In this document: in pieces, positions 1 through 9,033 of the stretch
How positions within the stretch are numbered: the stretch's first letter is position 1
Layout: each line of letters starts with the position of its first letter
The notes under the pieces: model-generated
Told to the model about the DNA's origin: nothing
The model's input: the letters and a program-made list of their open reading frames with translations, nothing else
The model's database searches: none
Program-made: the position numbers and the translations under genes
Source: Gemmatimonadota bacterium
Lineage (GTDB): Bacteria; Latescibacterota; UBA2968; UBA8231
Assembly: GCA_009840005.1 (NCBI GenBank)
Contig: VXOR01000083.1
Location: 82,948-146,947 of the forward strand
Length of the DNA: 64,000 bases
Reading direction: 5' to 3'

Positions 1-1578
1 AATACGGGTGCCGCGTCCGATGATCTGCTTGAACTCAATAAGCGACTCAATGCGCTGGTCGAGCACAATGAGTTTACAAGTCATCACATCTACTCCGGTC
101 GTCAACAGCTTCGAGGTGGTGGCGATGACCGGGTAGCGCCGCTCAGGGTGGATGAAGTCATCGAGCGCGAGTTGACCGTCCTCGCTGTCACTAGTGATGC
201 GAACCACGAACTTTGAGGCATTACCAGCTTCCTGCGGCAGGCACTTGGCGACCTCGTTGACCAGCGCCGAACGCATCCTCTCGGCATGATCGATGTTCTC
301 GCAGAAGACGATGGTCTTGCCGTAGGGGTCAGTCTCCAACATATACGCGACGACCTTCTCGGCCACGCGCCGGGTCCGCTCATTCAGGACCAACATCCGG
401 TCCATGTCGCTTTGGTTGTAGATGCGGTCTTCGATCTCTTGGCCGAGGTCGTCGGTCATGCACTTCGGAGGCCGCCAGCCCTGCAAGTCCTTGTCGAGGT
501 CAATACGCACGACTTTAAAAGGCGCGAGAAAACCGTCCTCAATGCCCTGCTTGAGGCTGTAGGTATAGATGGGGTCGCCAAAATAACTAAGCGTACTAAC
601 CTCGGTGGTCTCCTTCGGCGTCGCCGTAAGCCCGAGTTGGATGGCTGGCTCGAAATAGTCGAGAATCTCCCGCCACGCACTGGCCTCGCGGGCACTGCCC
701 CGATGACACTCGTCAATGACCACCAAGTCGAAAAATTCTCGGCTAAACTGCCGGTAAATGTTCTTATCCTCTTCGTTGCCGCTGACGGCTTGGTAAAGCG
801 CGATATAAATCTCGTAACTCGGGTCCATATCGCGGTTGCGTACCTTGGTCATCACCGGGCCAAAAGGCTTGAAGTCGTTGGTGACAGTCTGATCCGCGAG
901 AATATTCCGGTCCACGAGGAACAGCACCCGCTTAACCTTCTCGGCTTTCCACAGCCGCCATATAATCTGAAAGACCGAGAACGTCTTGCCGGTGCCGGTG
1001 GCCATGACCATCAGCACTCGGCGCTGTCCCCGCGTAATGGCTTCGACTGCTCGCTGAATGGCAACGCGCTGATAGTACCGAGGCTCCTTGCCGACTAGAT
1101 CTGCGTAGTAAGGCTGACGGACGAGCTTATCAGATTCTTCGTCGAGTCCCTTCCAAGCCCGATACTGCCGCCACAACTTGTCCGGGGACGGGAACTCATC
1201 CAGACCGATTTGCTTTTCTATGGAGTCCGACTGGCCGGTGCGGTCGTGGAACAGAAAGGCGTCGCCATTTGACGAAAACACAAACGGCACGTCGAGAGAT
1301 TCGGCATAGCCAAGTGCTTGCTGCATCCCGCCGCCGATCGGGTGGCTGTTGTCCTTGGCTTCGACCACGGCGAGCGGCAGGTTGGATTGGTAAAACAATA
1401 AATAGTCAGCGCGCTTCTTCTTGCCACGCGAGCCTAGCTTGCCCCGGACAATAACCCGACCATCCGTGAAGGTGTATTCGCGGCGGACCTGCGTGCTTTG
1501 ATCCCACCCGGCCCCGATTATCGCCGGGGTGATGAAAGCGTCGCATATCTCCGCCTCGTTCAGGCGATTCTTGTCCAT
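1..1578 (-). CDS. hsdR: Type I restriction enzyme R subunit (EcoEI-like), 3' end outside window
   Basis: The first 526 codons are present; the frame is open through position 1, so the C-terminus lies off the left edge. HsdR is the ATP-dependent translocase and nuclease of type I restriction complexes. Motifs seen in one frame: a PD-(D/E)xK nuclease site (D58, then VVEAK at 71-75), Walker A MATGTGKT (192-199), helicase motif II DECH (289-292) followed by RGSA, and motif VI QIIGRGTR (518-525), in the usual order for the family. ATG at 1578 was chosen because it is the first ATG after an in-frame TAG; TTG further upstream is possible, and no good ribosome site is visible. hsdM and hsdS are not in the window and, if present, lie to the left. 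Confidence 0.9.
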   Translation of the reverse strand, partial: MDKNRLNEAEICDAFITPAIIGAGWDQSTQVRREYTFTDGRVIVRGKLGSRGKKKRADYLLFYQSNLPLAVVEAKDNSHPIGGGMQQALGYAESLDVPFVFSSNGDAFLFHDRTGQSDSIEKQIGLDEFPSPDKLWRQYRAWKGLDEESDKLVRQPYYADLVGKEPRYYQRVAIQRAVEAITRGQRRVLMVMATGTGKTFSVFQIIWRLWKAEKVKRVLFLVDRNILADQTVTNDFKPFGPVMTKVRNRDMDPSYEIYIALYQAVSGNEEDKNIYRQFSREFFDLVVIDECHRGSAREASAWREILDYFEPAIQLGLTATPKETTEVSTLSYFGDPIYTYSLKQGIEDGFLAPFKVVRIDLDKDLQGWRPPKCMTDDLGQEIEDRIYNQSDMDRMLVLNERTRRVAEKVVAYMLETDPYGKTIVFCENIDHAERMRSALVNEVAKCLPQEAGNASKFVVRITSDSEDGQLALDDFIHPERRYPVIATTSKLLTTGVDVMTCKLIVLDQRIESLIEFKQIIGRGTRI

Positions 1579-1756
1579 CCTTGGTTCCCAAATCGCATAA
1601 TCGTGTATAACGGAGTCGTACAAACTCGGCTAAGTGCCCTATTTTCGCAAAGGAGCCGTCCTCCCGTCAGGCCGAAACGCACACCGGACTTGACCAAGCC
1701 GCTTGCTTACTATGCAGTGCAGAGTCATCTTAAAGAGAAACAATGGAGCTTTCTTT

Positions 1757-2002
1757 ATGGACTACAGAGTACCCCTTGTCCTGACGCCACAGCCTGAAGG
1801 CGGATACACTGTTACTTCCCCTTTGTTCCCAGAATTGATAACAGAGGGAGACTCTATAGACGAGGCATTGGAAAACGTCGCTGATGCGTTCTCTGCCGTT
1901 ATTGAGCTATATGAAGATCTAGGACGCTCACTCCCTCAGCATACCCAGATTCTCGACTCAAATAGCCCCGTGTGGTTGGAAACTGTAGTGTCCACCTCGT
2001 GA
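1757..2002 (+). CDS. hicB: HicB-family antitoxin
   Basis: An 81-residue protein with the HicB fold signature: a short strand (YRVPLVLTPQPEGGYTV), then SPLFPELITEGDSIDEALEN, the pattern of the degraded RNase H fold that neutralises HicA. A GGAG at 1745-1748 sits 8 bases before ATG 1757, favouring this start over earlier alternatives. The stop codon overlaps the GTG start of the downstream toxin (GTGA), so translation is coupled. In most hicAB loci the toxin comes first; here the antitoxin is first. No C-terminal DNA-binding domain can be made out. Confidence 0.85.
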   Translation: MDYRVPLVLTPQPEGGYTVTSPLFPELITEGDSIDEALENVADAFSAVIELYEDLGRSLPQHTQILDSNSPVWLETVVSTS

Positions 2003-2211
2003 AATATCGCGAAGTGGTGAAGAAACTATCAGCCCTTGGGTGTCAAGAGCGTGTGCGTAAAGGGGGCGGTTCCCATCGGAAATGGATTGATCCTATCTCT
2101 CAACAAGCCACTGTTATTCCAGATTGGGGCAATCGCGATCTGAAATTGGGAACGATTCGTGCTGCAGTTCGACAATTAGGAATCGATTGGCAACGTTTCT
2201 TAGATGCCTAG
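1999..2211 (+). CDS. hicA: HicA-family mRNA interferase toxin
   Basis: A 70-residue basic protein of the HicA/YcfA type, a double-stranded-RNA-binding-like fold that cleaves mRNA. It contains the typical start (KYREVVKKLSALGC), the G-G-S-H-R-K core with the catalytic-type histidine in GGGSHRKW, and the C-terminal GTIRAAVRQLGI segment. GTG 1999 overlaps the hicB stop; earlier in-frame starts would read back into hicB. A standard type II toxin-antitoxin pair next to hsdR. Confidence 0.88.
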   Translation: MKYREVVKKLSALGCQERVRKGGGSHRKWIDPISQQATVIPDWGNRDLKLGTIRAAVRQLGIDWQRFLDA

Positions 2212-2234
2212 CAACTCGTTGAAAATATCTCCCC

Positions 2235-4382
2235 TCAGCCCAACACATACACCGGACTCGACCAAGCCATTTGCCCGTCGCACTGAATAGCCTTGACGAA
2301 ATAAGCCGCCTGCCCCTCCCCCGGCGGCTGATCCACAGCCTCCAACGTCAATTCCAGTGCTTCCACCCGCTCGGGATAGCGCTGCACCACCAACTGCATG
2401 TCCAAGCCGCCGTAGTCGAAGCGCAGCGGGTCGCGACCTAACCCCGCCAGATCAACCTCCGTCGTCCCCGCCGCCGACTCGAACACCAAGCGACCCACCC
2501 GCCCATCGTCCAGTACCAGTTCAATCCCGTCGCAATCTCCCGTGGTCTGCGATTGAAAAGCCACGGCCTGCGGCTCGGTCGCGGTAATCCCGTCGGCTGC
2601 GGAGTCAAAGCTAACCGCGGTCGCCTCCAAGATAATCGCCTGAGTAGCGCGAATAACCCCAGACCAATCCACCCGCCGCCCGCGCCCGCGCATCCGCGAG
2701 CCAGACCACATCAAGCGCAACCTGTTGGAATGCCCCAGATCTCGGAATTCAGGCGGCTGCACTTCGGCGAGCAATTCCCGACCACGATACACTTGCAGCG
2801 CCTCCAGCGGTGCCGCCCCCACAACCCGAGCGCGAATATCCACCGAGTCCACACCTTGCACCACCGCCCCCATGAGCGCGCCAGCTATCTGTACATCTAG
2901 AAGTATGCGCGCACCAGTCGTACCGTAACAGCGCCGACTGCATAGAGCCTCCCACACACCCTCGCGCGCCAACTCGCCAGCCAACACACAGGTCAAACCG
3001 CCAGCAATGCCAAACTCACCAGCCCCCGGCCCTTCGGCCCCAGGCCGCCCCTTGTGACCGTCGCTATTGCACATGACCCCGACCACATGACCGCAGTCCA
3101 GCGCGTCGAACAGCATCCACTCGAACACGCCCCAGCTCGAGACGACCTCCACCAGATTGTGCGCCTCGGGGTCGAAATATGCCTTCACGTCGGCCCAGCG
3201 CCCGCCCACGTGCGAGCCGATAATCACTTGGTCGCGCGGCACCAAGCGAGCGAGCCGGGCGAAGAACACATCGGCCGGATGCGCGGGCGACACCGCGTCC
3301 TCGGGCACGTGCGGGATCTGCCAGTGGCTGTTGCGCACAATGGGCAGCCCCTCGGCAAAGTAAAAGACATTGCGATCCCCACCAGCCGGAGAATTGGCCG
3401 ACCACTCGTAGCCGGGAAAGACCACGAACTCGCCGTCCCGGTGAAAAGCCCGCACCGTCTCGTTGAGCCGCTGCCAGTCCTCGTCGTCAACCTGGAAATC
3501 ATTGCCCTGGTGCGAGGCGAAATCCACCCGCGCCCAGTCGCGCGCAAAAGTGAAGTACTCCTCCTCCGTGCCTATGCCGACGGTAGCATCGGACTGGGCG
3601 TGCAAATCCCCCCAGTAGCGGTGCCACTGAGGTGCTGTCGCAGAAACGGAGACTGGATTGCTGTAACAGCGCAAGCCGTCCGCCGCCGCAATCAGCCGTC
3701 CACTACCCGAAGTACAAAAGGACACCCTACACCCCTCAACCACGACCTCCCCTTCCCCTTCCCACTCCAGTTCAACCAGCCCTGCCACCGCCGTCGGATT
3801 GCCCCACATATCCTGCCCTTTGACAAAAACCTCGACCGCTTCCCCCGCCACAGCTTGACTCGGCGCTATGCACACCAATTCCACAGCCTCCCCAGCGACA
3901 ATCGGAAACTTAGGCGAATCCGCCACCGCCCGAGCCACCGAGGCATTGGTCGGATCGACGAAAACGCGGAATTCGTGGGCTGACTCGACAAAGGTCTGCA
4001 CCCGAATCCCCGGCGAACCGCCGCTGCGCTCGCCCAAGACCACGGTCACCGTATCACCGGGCGCGAGGGACCCGTCGTACACATCAATCACCACGCACCA
4101 GATCATCCACGGCCGCTCGTGTCCCTTGGGGGCAAAGCGCGGTGCCAGCTTGGCCGCCCCATTGGTCTGCACCGTGCAATAAGCTGGCGCAGCCGGATCG
4201 CTGAACTGGGCCGGCTGCATATCGCAGGCGAGGCGCTGGGCGATCTTAATGGTGCCGCCCTCGTCAATGCCGTAGCTGCCCACGGTCAGGGTCAAGGTCC
4301 ATTGCTGGTAGCTGCCGGCCACCACCGATGCACAAGGCTCCAGCGTCACCGTCCCCAGCCGTTCCCGCCATTGCTGATCCAT
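2235..4382 (-). CDS. DUF3604-type (PHP-like) metal-dependent protein
   Basis: A protein of about 715 residues. Roughly 1-250 is a beta-rich region with no clear signal peptide; the middle holds a PHP-like core starting YWGDLHAQSDATVG, then GYEWSA, IGSHVGG and NSDGHKGRPG; the tail is another beta-rich segment. DUF3604 proteins are PHP-superfamily and probably hydrolytic; no substrate is established. The first metal motif is HAQ rather than the usual H-x-H, so one ligand may be missing. Start: ATG 4382 has CAGGAG 7 bases upstream, better than the ATG at 4409. Divergent from the dehydrogenase at 4534 across a 150-bp AT-rich region. Confidence 0.75.
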   Translation of the reverse strand: MDQQWRERLGTVTLEPCASVVAGSYQQWTLTLTVGSYGIDEGGTIKIAQRLACDMQPAQFSDPAAPAYCTVQTNGAAKLAPRFAPKGHERPWMIWCVVIDVYDGSLAPGDTVTVVLGERSGGSPGIRVQTFVESAHEFRVFVDPTNASVARAVADSPKFPIVAGEAVELVCIAPSQAVAGEAVEVFVKGQDMWGNPTAVAGLVELEWEGEGEVVVEGCRVSFCTSGSGRLIAAADGLRCYSNPVSVSATAPQWHRYWGDLHAQSDATVGIGTEEEYFTFARDWARVDFASHQGNDFQVDDEDWQRLNETVRAFHRDGEFVVFPGYEWSANSPAGGDRNVFYFAEGLPIVRNSHWQIPHVPEDAVSPAHPADVFFARLARLVPRDQVIIGSHVGGRWADVKAYFDPEAHNLVEVVSSWGVFEWMLFDALDCGHVVGVMCNSDGHKGRPGAEGPGAGEFGIAGGLTCVLAGELAREGVWEALCSRRCYGTTGARILLDVQIAGALMGAVVQGVDSVDIRARVVGAAPLEALQVYRGRELLAEVQPPEFRDLGHSNRLRLMWSGSRMRGRGRRVDWSGVIRATQAIILEATAVSFDSAADGITATEPQAVAFQSQTTGDCDGIELVLDDGRVGRLVFESAAGTTEVDLAGLGRDPLRFDYGGLDMQLVVQRYPERVEALELTLEAVDQPPGEGQAAYFVKAIQCDGQMAWSSPVYVLG

Positions 4383-4533
4383 TCTAAACTCCTGTCTCCG
4401 TTGAATCATCCTCGTAAAAATCTCCGCACGGCCCGCCCGCTTTTCTCCACAATCTCTTTTTTAGCTAATTTAACCGGCATTATAAAAAAATTTGCGCGAA
4501 ATCGAAATTCGCCCTTGAGAAAGGACTATCAGC
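4383..4533. promoter_or_regulatory. Divergent intergenic region, AT-rich
   Basis: The region between two divergent genes is much richer in A+T than its surroundings and holds TATAAA at 4481-4486, a plausible -10 for the + strand gene. No convincing -35 or operator palindrome was found, so this is a probable promoter region by position only. Confidence 0.35.
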
Positions 4534-5490
4534 GTGAAGGTCGTACTGACATATGATATGGGGGAACCCTTCGTCGAAGAATTGCGAACAGCTTTCCCCG
4601 AGTTGGACTTTTACCCAGTGTATGACGAAGCGGAGCAGGTGCAAGAGGTGGCCGATGCGGAGGTTGTGTTTGGCTTGATGAGACGGCCCGTATTTTTAGC
4701 GGCAAAAACACTCAAGTGGTTCCACTTTGTCGGCATCGGCTTCGACCCGATCGTGCGCGACATACCGGAATTTCGCACGGGTGACGTGGCGATGACCAAT
4801 GCGCGGGAGACGCACGTCGTGCCCATGGCCGACCACGTCTTCGCCGCCATCCTTTCGTACTCACACCGCATCCCCGAATTACTCGAAGACCAGCGCAACC
4901 GCCAGTGGAATACCAAGCGCTACGTGCGGCGCATCATCGAATTGGCCGGGACCAAAATGGGGGTACTGGCCATGGGAGACATTGGTCGTGGCGTGGCCAC
5001 GCGGGCCGCAGCCTTTGGGATCGAAGTGTACGCGGTGGATATCCTGCCGATGAAGCCGCCGCCGGGGGTATGCGCGGTGTGGCCGGTCGAGCGCTTGGAC
5101 GAGATGCTGGGAATGATCGACTGGCTAGTAGTAACGGCACCGCGCACTAAAGCGACGACCGGAATGATCAACCGGCAACGGCTCGCCCTGCTCAAAGAAG
5201 GGGCATTTGTCGTGGTCGTCTCACGCGGGGGAATCGTCGATGAAGAAGCGCTAGCCGAGGGCCTGCACACAGGCCGAATCGGCGGGGCCGCACTCGACGC
5301 GACCGAGGTCGAGCCGCTGCCGCCCGACAGCCCGCTGTGGGACGCGCCCAACATGCTGATATCGCCGCATACCTCGGCTGAGTCCGTGCAATTAATCGAG
5401 CGCCGCAAGGCCATCTTCGTGGAAAATCTGCACCGCTATCTGGCGGTTGAAGACCTATTGAACGTGTGCGATCTAGAGAAAGGGTACTAA
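4534..5490 (+). CDS. D-isomer-specific 2-hydroxyacid dehydrogenase
   Basis: 318 residues with the family's NAD(P)-dependent layout: a Rossmann motif GDIGRG in the middle, VSRGGIVDEEALAEGL (substrate-binding arginine), an acidic segment DATEVEPLPPDSPLW, and the catalytic histidine in LISPHTSA. The family interconverts 2-keto acids and D-2-hydroxyacids; the substrate cannot be told. GTG 4534 is preceded by GAGAAAGGA. The next gene starts immediately after this stop (TAAATG), so the two form an operon and probably act on the same sugar-acid or hydroxyacid route. Confidence 0.88.
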   Translation: MKVVLTYDMGEPFVEELRTAFPELDFYPVYDEAEQVQEVADAEVVFGLMRRPVFLAAKTLKWFHFVGIGFDPIVRDIPEFRTGDVAMTNARETHVVPMADHVFAAILSYSHRIPELLEDQRNRQWNTKRYVRRIIELAGTKMGVLAMGDIGRGVATRAAAFGIEVYAVDILPMKPPPGVCAVWPVERLDEMLGMIDWLVVTAPRTKATTGMINRQRLALLKEGAFVVVVSRGGIVDEEALAEGLHTGRIGGAALDATEVEPLPPDSPLWDAPNMLISPHTSAESVQLIERRKAIFVENLHRYLAVEDLLNVCDLEKGY

Positions 5491-6744
5491 ATGACGGCAA
5501 AACCCCACCTGCCCCCGTCCCCCATTGACGAGGGCAAAGTCACCGTAACTGCAATCGAATCCGTGCAGCCGCTCGACCTGTTCCCCGACCTGCTGCTGGT
5601 GCGCATCCACACCGACGCCGGACTCATCGGCCACGGCGAAACGTATTACTGCGCCGAAGCCGTACAGGCCATGCTGCACGACTGGATGGCGCGCCGACTA
5701 TTAGGCGAAGACGCGCTGGCCATCGAATCGCACTGGCGCTTTCTCTACGAACGAGCCGCGAATTTCGGGGTCCGGGGCACGGAGCTCCGCGCCTTGTCGG
5801 CACTGGACGTGGCGCTGTGGGACATTCTCGGCCAAGTCTGCAACCAGCCGATCTATCGCCTGCTCGGCGGGCCAGTGCGCGACAAAATTCTGGTGTACAA
5901 TAGCTGCGGCAATCCGCAATACGGGCCGAGCACCACCGGGCGCAAAGGCTGGCCGGGCTTTGGTGCTATCGGCGAGCCAGGGCCGCTGGGCGATTCGTGG
6001 AAGCTGTTCCACGAGCCAGTGGCGCTGGCCGAGGAGCTAGTCGGACTAGGCTACAGCGGGCTAAAAGTCTGGCCCTTCGACCAAGCCGCCATCCAATACG
6101 GCCCGGCGCGCATTCCGCACCGCGCAATCGAGGAAGGCGTGCAGCCCTTGCGCGAGATCCGCGATAAGGTAGGAATGGACCTCGACATCTTCGTCGATGG
6201 CCACGCTCATTTCCAGCTCCCAGCGGCCCTACGCATCGCCGAGACATTGCGCGAGGTTCAGCCGCTGTGGCTGGAGGACGTGATCAAAATGGACAACCTC
6301 GACACGGTCGCCGACTTCCGCCGCCAGAGCCGGATGCCCATTTCCGTGAGTGAGATGCTGTTGAGCCGCGCCGACTACAACTCCGTGCTGATGCACCAAG
6401 CCGCCGATTACGTGATGATCGACCCGACCTGGGTCGGCGGGATTTCCGAGACCGCGCGGATTGCCCATCTGGCGCAGACCTACAATGTGCCAGTCAGCAT
6501 GCACGACTGCACCGGCCCGCTGACGCTCTTCGCCGGCTTGCACGTGGGAGCAGCGGTAGCCAATTGCTGTTATCAGGAAACCGTGCGGGCGCAGATCCAG
6601 ACGGTGTATCGGGAGCTGATCGACGTGGAAGTGGAAATCAACGGCGGCTATGTGAACCTGCCCCAAGGCAGCGGGTTGGGCGTCAGGCTAAATCCCGATT
6701 TGTTCAAGCCAGAACGGCCGGGCTATCGGATTTCGAGACATTGA
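5491..6744 (+). CDS. Mandelate racemase/muconate lactonizing enzyme family dehydratase
   Basis: 417 residues, enolase superfamily. N-terminal capping domain, then the TIM barrel with LKVW (the K-x-K-like lysine position), metal ligands DIFVDGH (Asp), WLEDV (Glu-Asp) and SVSEML (Glu), and a late histidine in SMHDCTGP. The family abstracts the alpha-proton of a carboxylate; most such members are sugar-acid dehydratases, the likely role here. Coupled to the upstream hydroxyacid dehydrogenase with no spacer. Its last 20 bases (6725-6744) recur perfectly at 8026-8045 on the other side of a lone ATPase gene, marking an insertion at its 3' end. Confidence 0.88.
   Translation: MTAKPHLPPSPIDEGKVTVTAIESVQPLDLFPDLLLVRIHTDAGLIGHGETYYCAEAVQAMLHDWMARRLLGEDALAIESHWRFLYERAANFGVRGTELRALSALDVALWDILGQVCNQPIYRLLGGPVRDKILVYNSCGNPQYGPSTTGRKGWPGFGAIGEPGPLGDSWKLFHEPVALAEELVGLGYSGLKVWPFDQAAIQYGPARIPHRAIEEGVQPLREIRDKVGMDLDIFVDGHAHFQLPAALRIAETLREVQPLWLEDVIKMDNLDTVADFRRQSRMPISVSEMLLSRADYNSVLMHQAADYVMIDPTWVGGISETARIAHLAQTYNVPVSMHDCTGPLTLFAGLHVGAAVANCCYQETVRAQIQTVYRELIDVEVEINGGYVNLPQGSGLGVRLNPDLFKPERPGYRISRH
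6725..6744 (+). repeat. Left 20-bp direct repeat flanking AAA ATPase gene
   Basis: ATCGGATTTCGAGACATTGA, the last 20 bases of the enolase-superfamily gene including its stop. An identical copy is at 8026-8045. Repeats of this length are not expected by chance at this spacing; both copies are preceded by GGCTAT, the right one with a 2-base GA between. Confidence 0.85.
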
Positions 6745-6819
6745 TAGTTTCTTTCAAGGGTCGCAATAGAACCCGTACTGCTTCGACATCGCCGTGACCT
6801 TCTACAATGGCGATCAATT

Positions 6820-8013
6820 TCACAGATCCAACCCGAACAGATTCAATTGTTTAACGTCAAGTTCTGTCGCTTGGGGATCCGGCCTAAGTTGATCCATGCG
6901 GAGTAGCTCGCCGGCGGTGTATAGGTGATCGCGCAGCGCTGACCTCCCCGCTTCGTCCAAGGGACCAATTTTTGTATCGCCGTCCTCGGAAACGACGGCT
7001 TGTATGGCGCTGTCGGGCAGTGATGCATCATCGAGCAAATCGGGGCTGTGACTGGTAATGAGGATTTGTCGGTGATTGCTCGCATCGCGCAGACTATCCG
7101 TCAAAACGCCGGCCGCGGCCGGATGCAAGGCGACCTCGGGTTCTTCAATGGCCACCAATCCCGCCGGGCCCTGGAACAAGGCCACGAGTACACCGAGAGC
7201 ACGCAGGGTGCCGTCTGACATATTGGTGGCGAGGAAGCGCCAAGGATGAGAAGAGCCCCTGACGTCCTGCTTAAATTCGAGCATTTCGCGCGGACCGACA
7301 GCCTTGGGGGCCACCGCATGGACGCCCGGCACGACCGTTGCGAGGTATTCCTCCACACGGCGCTTAACCGTTGGGTCGCGGTCCTTCAGTGCGGCAAGAA
7401 CGCTGGCCATATTCGAGCCATCGCGGTTGAGTAGTTCACCTAAGTCGGGCGGCTGCGGCTCGCGGATGCGTTCGGGATTCAGGTTGTAGAAACCCATCGA
7501 AATGAGAGCGTCGTACAGAGGGCGAAACGCCTCTATGCCAGAGACGTTGACCAGAAAGAGACGGTCCTTGGGAATGGCGGGGACGGGTTCAATACTGATG
7601 CGCTCAAGTACGCCTTCCTTTATTCGGTAGTAGGCTTTACCCGCACCATCTGTCCCCGGATGAATTGCACATTCCTCTTCGGCGACTAGATAGGCCCCCC
7701 GTTTCGCACCAATTCTGAAGGCATAGTGACCAAATCGGCCTTTGGATAGCTGAAACTCTATCCGAATAGCAAAATGCGTGGGATGCCCACTCGACCGCCG
7801 GCGTACCTCGTGGATACCTCCGCGGTCGCGGAGGGCGTGGTCCAGCGAATAGCGAAGCGCGTCGGCGATAAATCGGAGTGCATCGACGAAATTGCTCTTG
7901 CCACTGCCGTTGGGTCCGACGAGAATCGACAGAGGGCCGAGGCGCACATCGCACGCGCCGATACTTTTGTAATTGCGGATGGCTACGCGGGTTATTAGAC
8001 AGGTATCTGACAT
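6820..8013 (-). CDS. AAA family ATPase (AAA_21 / OLD-like), single gene
   Basis: 397 residues. N-terminal IRNYKSIGACDVRLGPL leads into Walker A GPNGSGKS (33-40), then a long insert, an ABC-type signature region (ATNMSDGTLRALGVL), Walker B VAIEEPEVALHP and the H-loop ITSHSPDLLD. This is the RecF/SMC-like AAA_21 architecture, shared by many phage-defence ATPases (OLD, retron and PARIS-type partners). No Toprim nuclease follows the ATPase and no partner gene is adjacent, so the effector is unknown. It stands alone on the minus strand between + strand genes, bracketed by a perfect 20-bp repeat, and is best read as a transferred single-gene cassette. Confidence 0.85.
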   Translation of the reverse strand: MSDTCLITRVAIRNYKSIGACDVRLGPLSILVGPNGSGKSNFVDALRFIADALRYSLDHALRDRGGIHEVRRRSSGHPTHFAIRIEFQLSKGRFGHYAFRIGAKRGAYLVAEEECAIHPGTDGAGKAYYRIKEGVLERISIEPVPAIPKDRLFLVNVSGIEAFRPLYDALISMGFYNLNPERIREPQPPDLGELLNRDGSNMASVLAALKDRDPTVKRRVEEYLATVVPGVHAVAPKAVGPREMLEFKQDVRGSSHPWRFLATNMSDGTLRALGVLVALFQGPAGLVAIEEPEVALHPAAAGVLTDSLRDASNHRQILITSHSPDLLDDASLPDSAIQAVVSEDGDTKIGPLDEAGRSALRDHLYTAGELLRMDQLRPDPQATELDVKQLNLFGLDL

Positions 8014-8316
8014 GTCTGGCTATGAATCGGATTTCGAGACATTGAAGCAAGCCGCCAAAAATTCACCTCGTATTTCGGCTGCACTCGAAAAGGACGGCTT
8101 TCTCTTTGTACACAAGATAGCCCTAGAGGTGATTCAAAAACAAGGTCCCAGCTTGCGGTTCTGCCGCGTCGCAGAGTTGCAGGATTCTCCCGGTCGCGCC
8201 AACTCGATAATCAGACTATTGTTAATTTTGCAACTCGGACATTACCATTGTAAAGTCCCTAGTATTGTCAGGCTCTCAACATATTTTGATTGCAAAACAT
8301 TGACGGAGCAAGATCC
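8014..8316. other. Non-coding gap of 303 bp upstream of creatininase gene
   Basis: Holds the right copy of the 20-bp repeat and then AT-richer sequence. An open frame crosses it (about 8012 to 8371, + strand) but resembles no family and runs into the creatininase gene in another frame, so it is not called. The promoter of the creatininase gene presumably lies here; no clear -35/-10 pair was identified. Confidence 0.4.
8026..8045 (+). repeat. Right 20-bp direct repeat flanking AAA ATPase gene
   Basis: Perfect copy of 6725-6744, starting 12 bases upstream of the ATPase start codon. It is not part of a recognisable gene here, so it is probably the duplicated 3' end of the enolase-superfamily gene left by insertion. 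Confidence 0.85.
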
Positions 8317-9033
8317 ATGGAAAAGGTCAGATATTCCGATTTGTTGCCGTGGGAGTTTCGCCAGCGGCTAGCGGCTAGGCCGGTTGCGTATCTGCCGCTG
8401 GGTACGCTCGAATGGCACGGCGAGCACTTGCCCTTGGGCAGCGACGCGATCCAGAGCGAAGGGCTGATGATCGAGTGCGCCAAGCGCTTTGGCGGCATCG
8501 TCATGCCGCCAATTCACCTCGGGCCGGATCGGGCGTGGGATCGCGGCAGCGGCAAAGTGCTCCACGGCATGGACTACGCCGACAGTACCGATCCCCACCG
8601 GCAGCTAGACGGCAGTTGCTACTGGGTGTCGGACGGATTTTTCGGAATGCTAGTCGACGCGATTTTAGCGCAAATCAAGCGCACAGGTTTCAAGTTCGTG
8701 TTCGCCGACGGACACGGGCCGAGCCGCAGGGCTTGGCGCGAAGCCATGGCCGAGCGGGAGCAGCGCTTCGACCTCAAACTGGCGGGAGTCACGGACGAAA
8801 TAGCGCAGGAATGGAAAAGCCAGATGGACCACGCCGCGCACAACGAAACGTCGCTGGTGATGCACTATCACGAAGAGTTGGTGGACCTCGGACAATTGTC
8901 TGCCGACCGCAGCGTGTGGCCGCAAGGAGTCGGCGGCCAAGACCCGCGCGACGCCACCGCTGCACACGGGCGCGAGTGCATGGAGCGGTCTGTGGAAATT
9001 GTCGGGCGACTGATCGCAGAGAGCGGGGTTTGA
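8317..9033 (+). CDS. Creatininase family amidohydrolase
   Basis: 238 residues. The N-terminal LPLGTLEWHGEHLPLGSDA carries the family's metal ligands (Glu, His, Asp), followed by FADGHGPSRR (His) and HNETSLVMHY (Glu). The family includes creatininase and FAPy/amide hydrolases acting on cyclic or formylated amides with two metals. ATG 8317 with CGGAG 8 bases upstream is preferred over TTG 8290. Length is close to the usual 230-260. Monocistronic; the substrate is unknown. Confidence 0.88.
   Translation: MEKVRYSDLLPWEFRQRLAARPVAYLPLGTLEWHGEHLPLGSDAIQSEGLMIECAKRFGGIVMPPIHLGPDRAWDRGSGKVLHGMDYADSTDPHRQLDGSCYWVSDGFFGMLVDAILAQIKRTGFKFVFADGHGPSRRAWREAMAEREQRFDLKLAGVTDEIAQEWKSQMDHAAHNETSLVMHYHEELVDLGQLSADRSVWPQGVGGQDPRDATAAHGRECMERSVEIVGRLIAESGV

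Noticed and set aside
286..1098. 270-codon + strand open frame at the left end
   Set aside because: Antisense to hsdR, which carries all expected helicase motifs; no family match.
7973..8371. 132-codon + strand frame in the gap beside the ATPase gene
   Set aside because: Crosses the ATPase start, the 20-bp repeat and the creatininase start in another frame; no family resemblance and no ribosome site.
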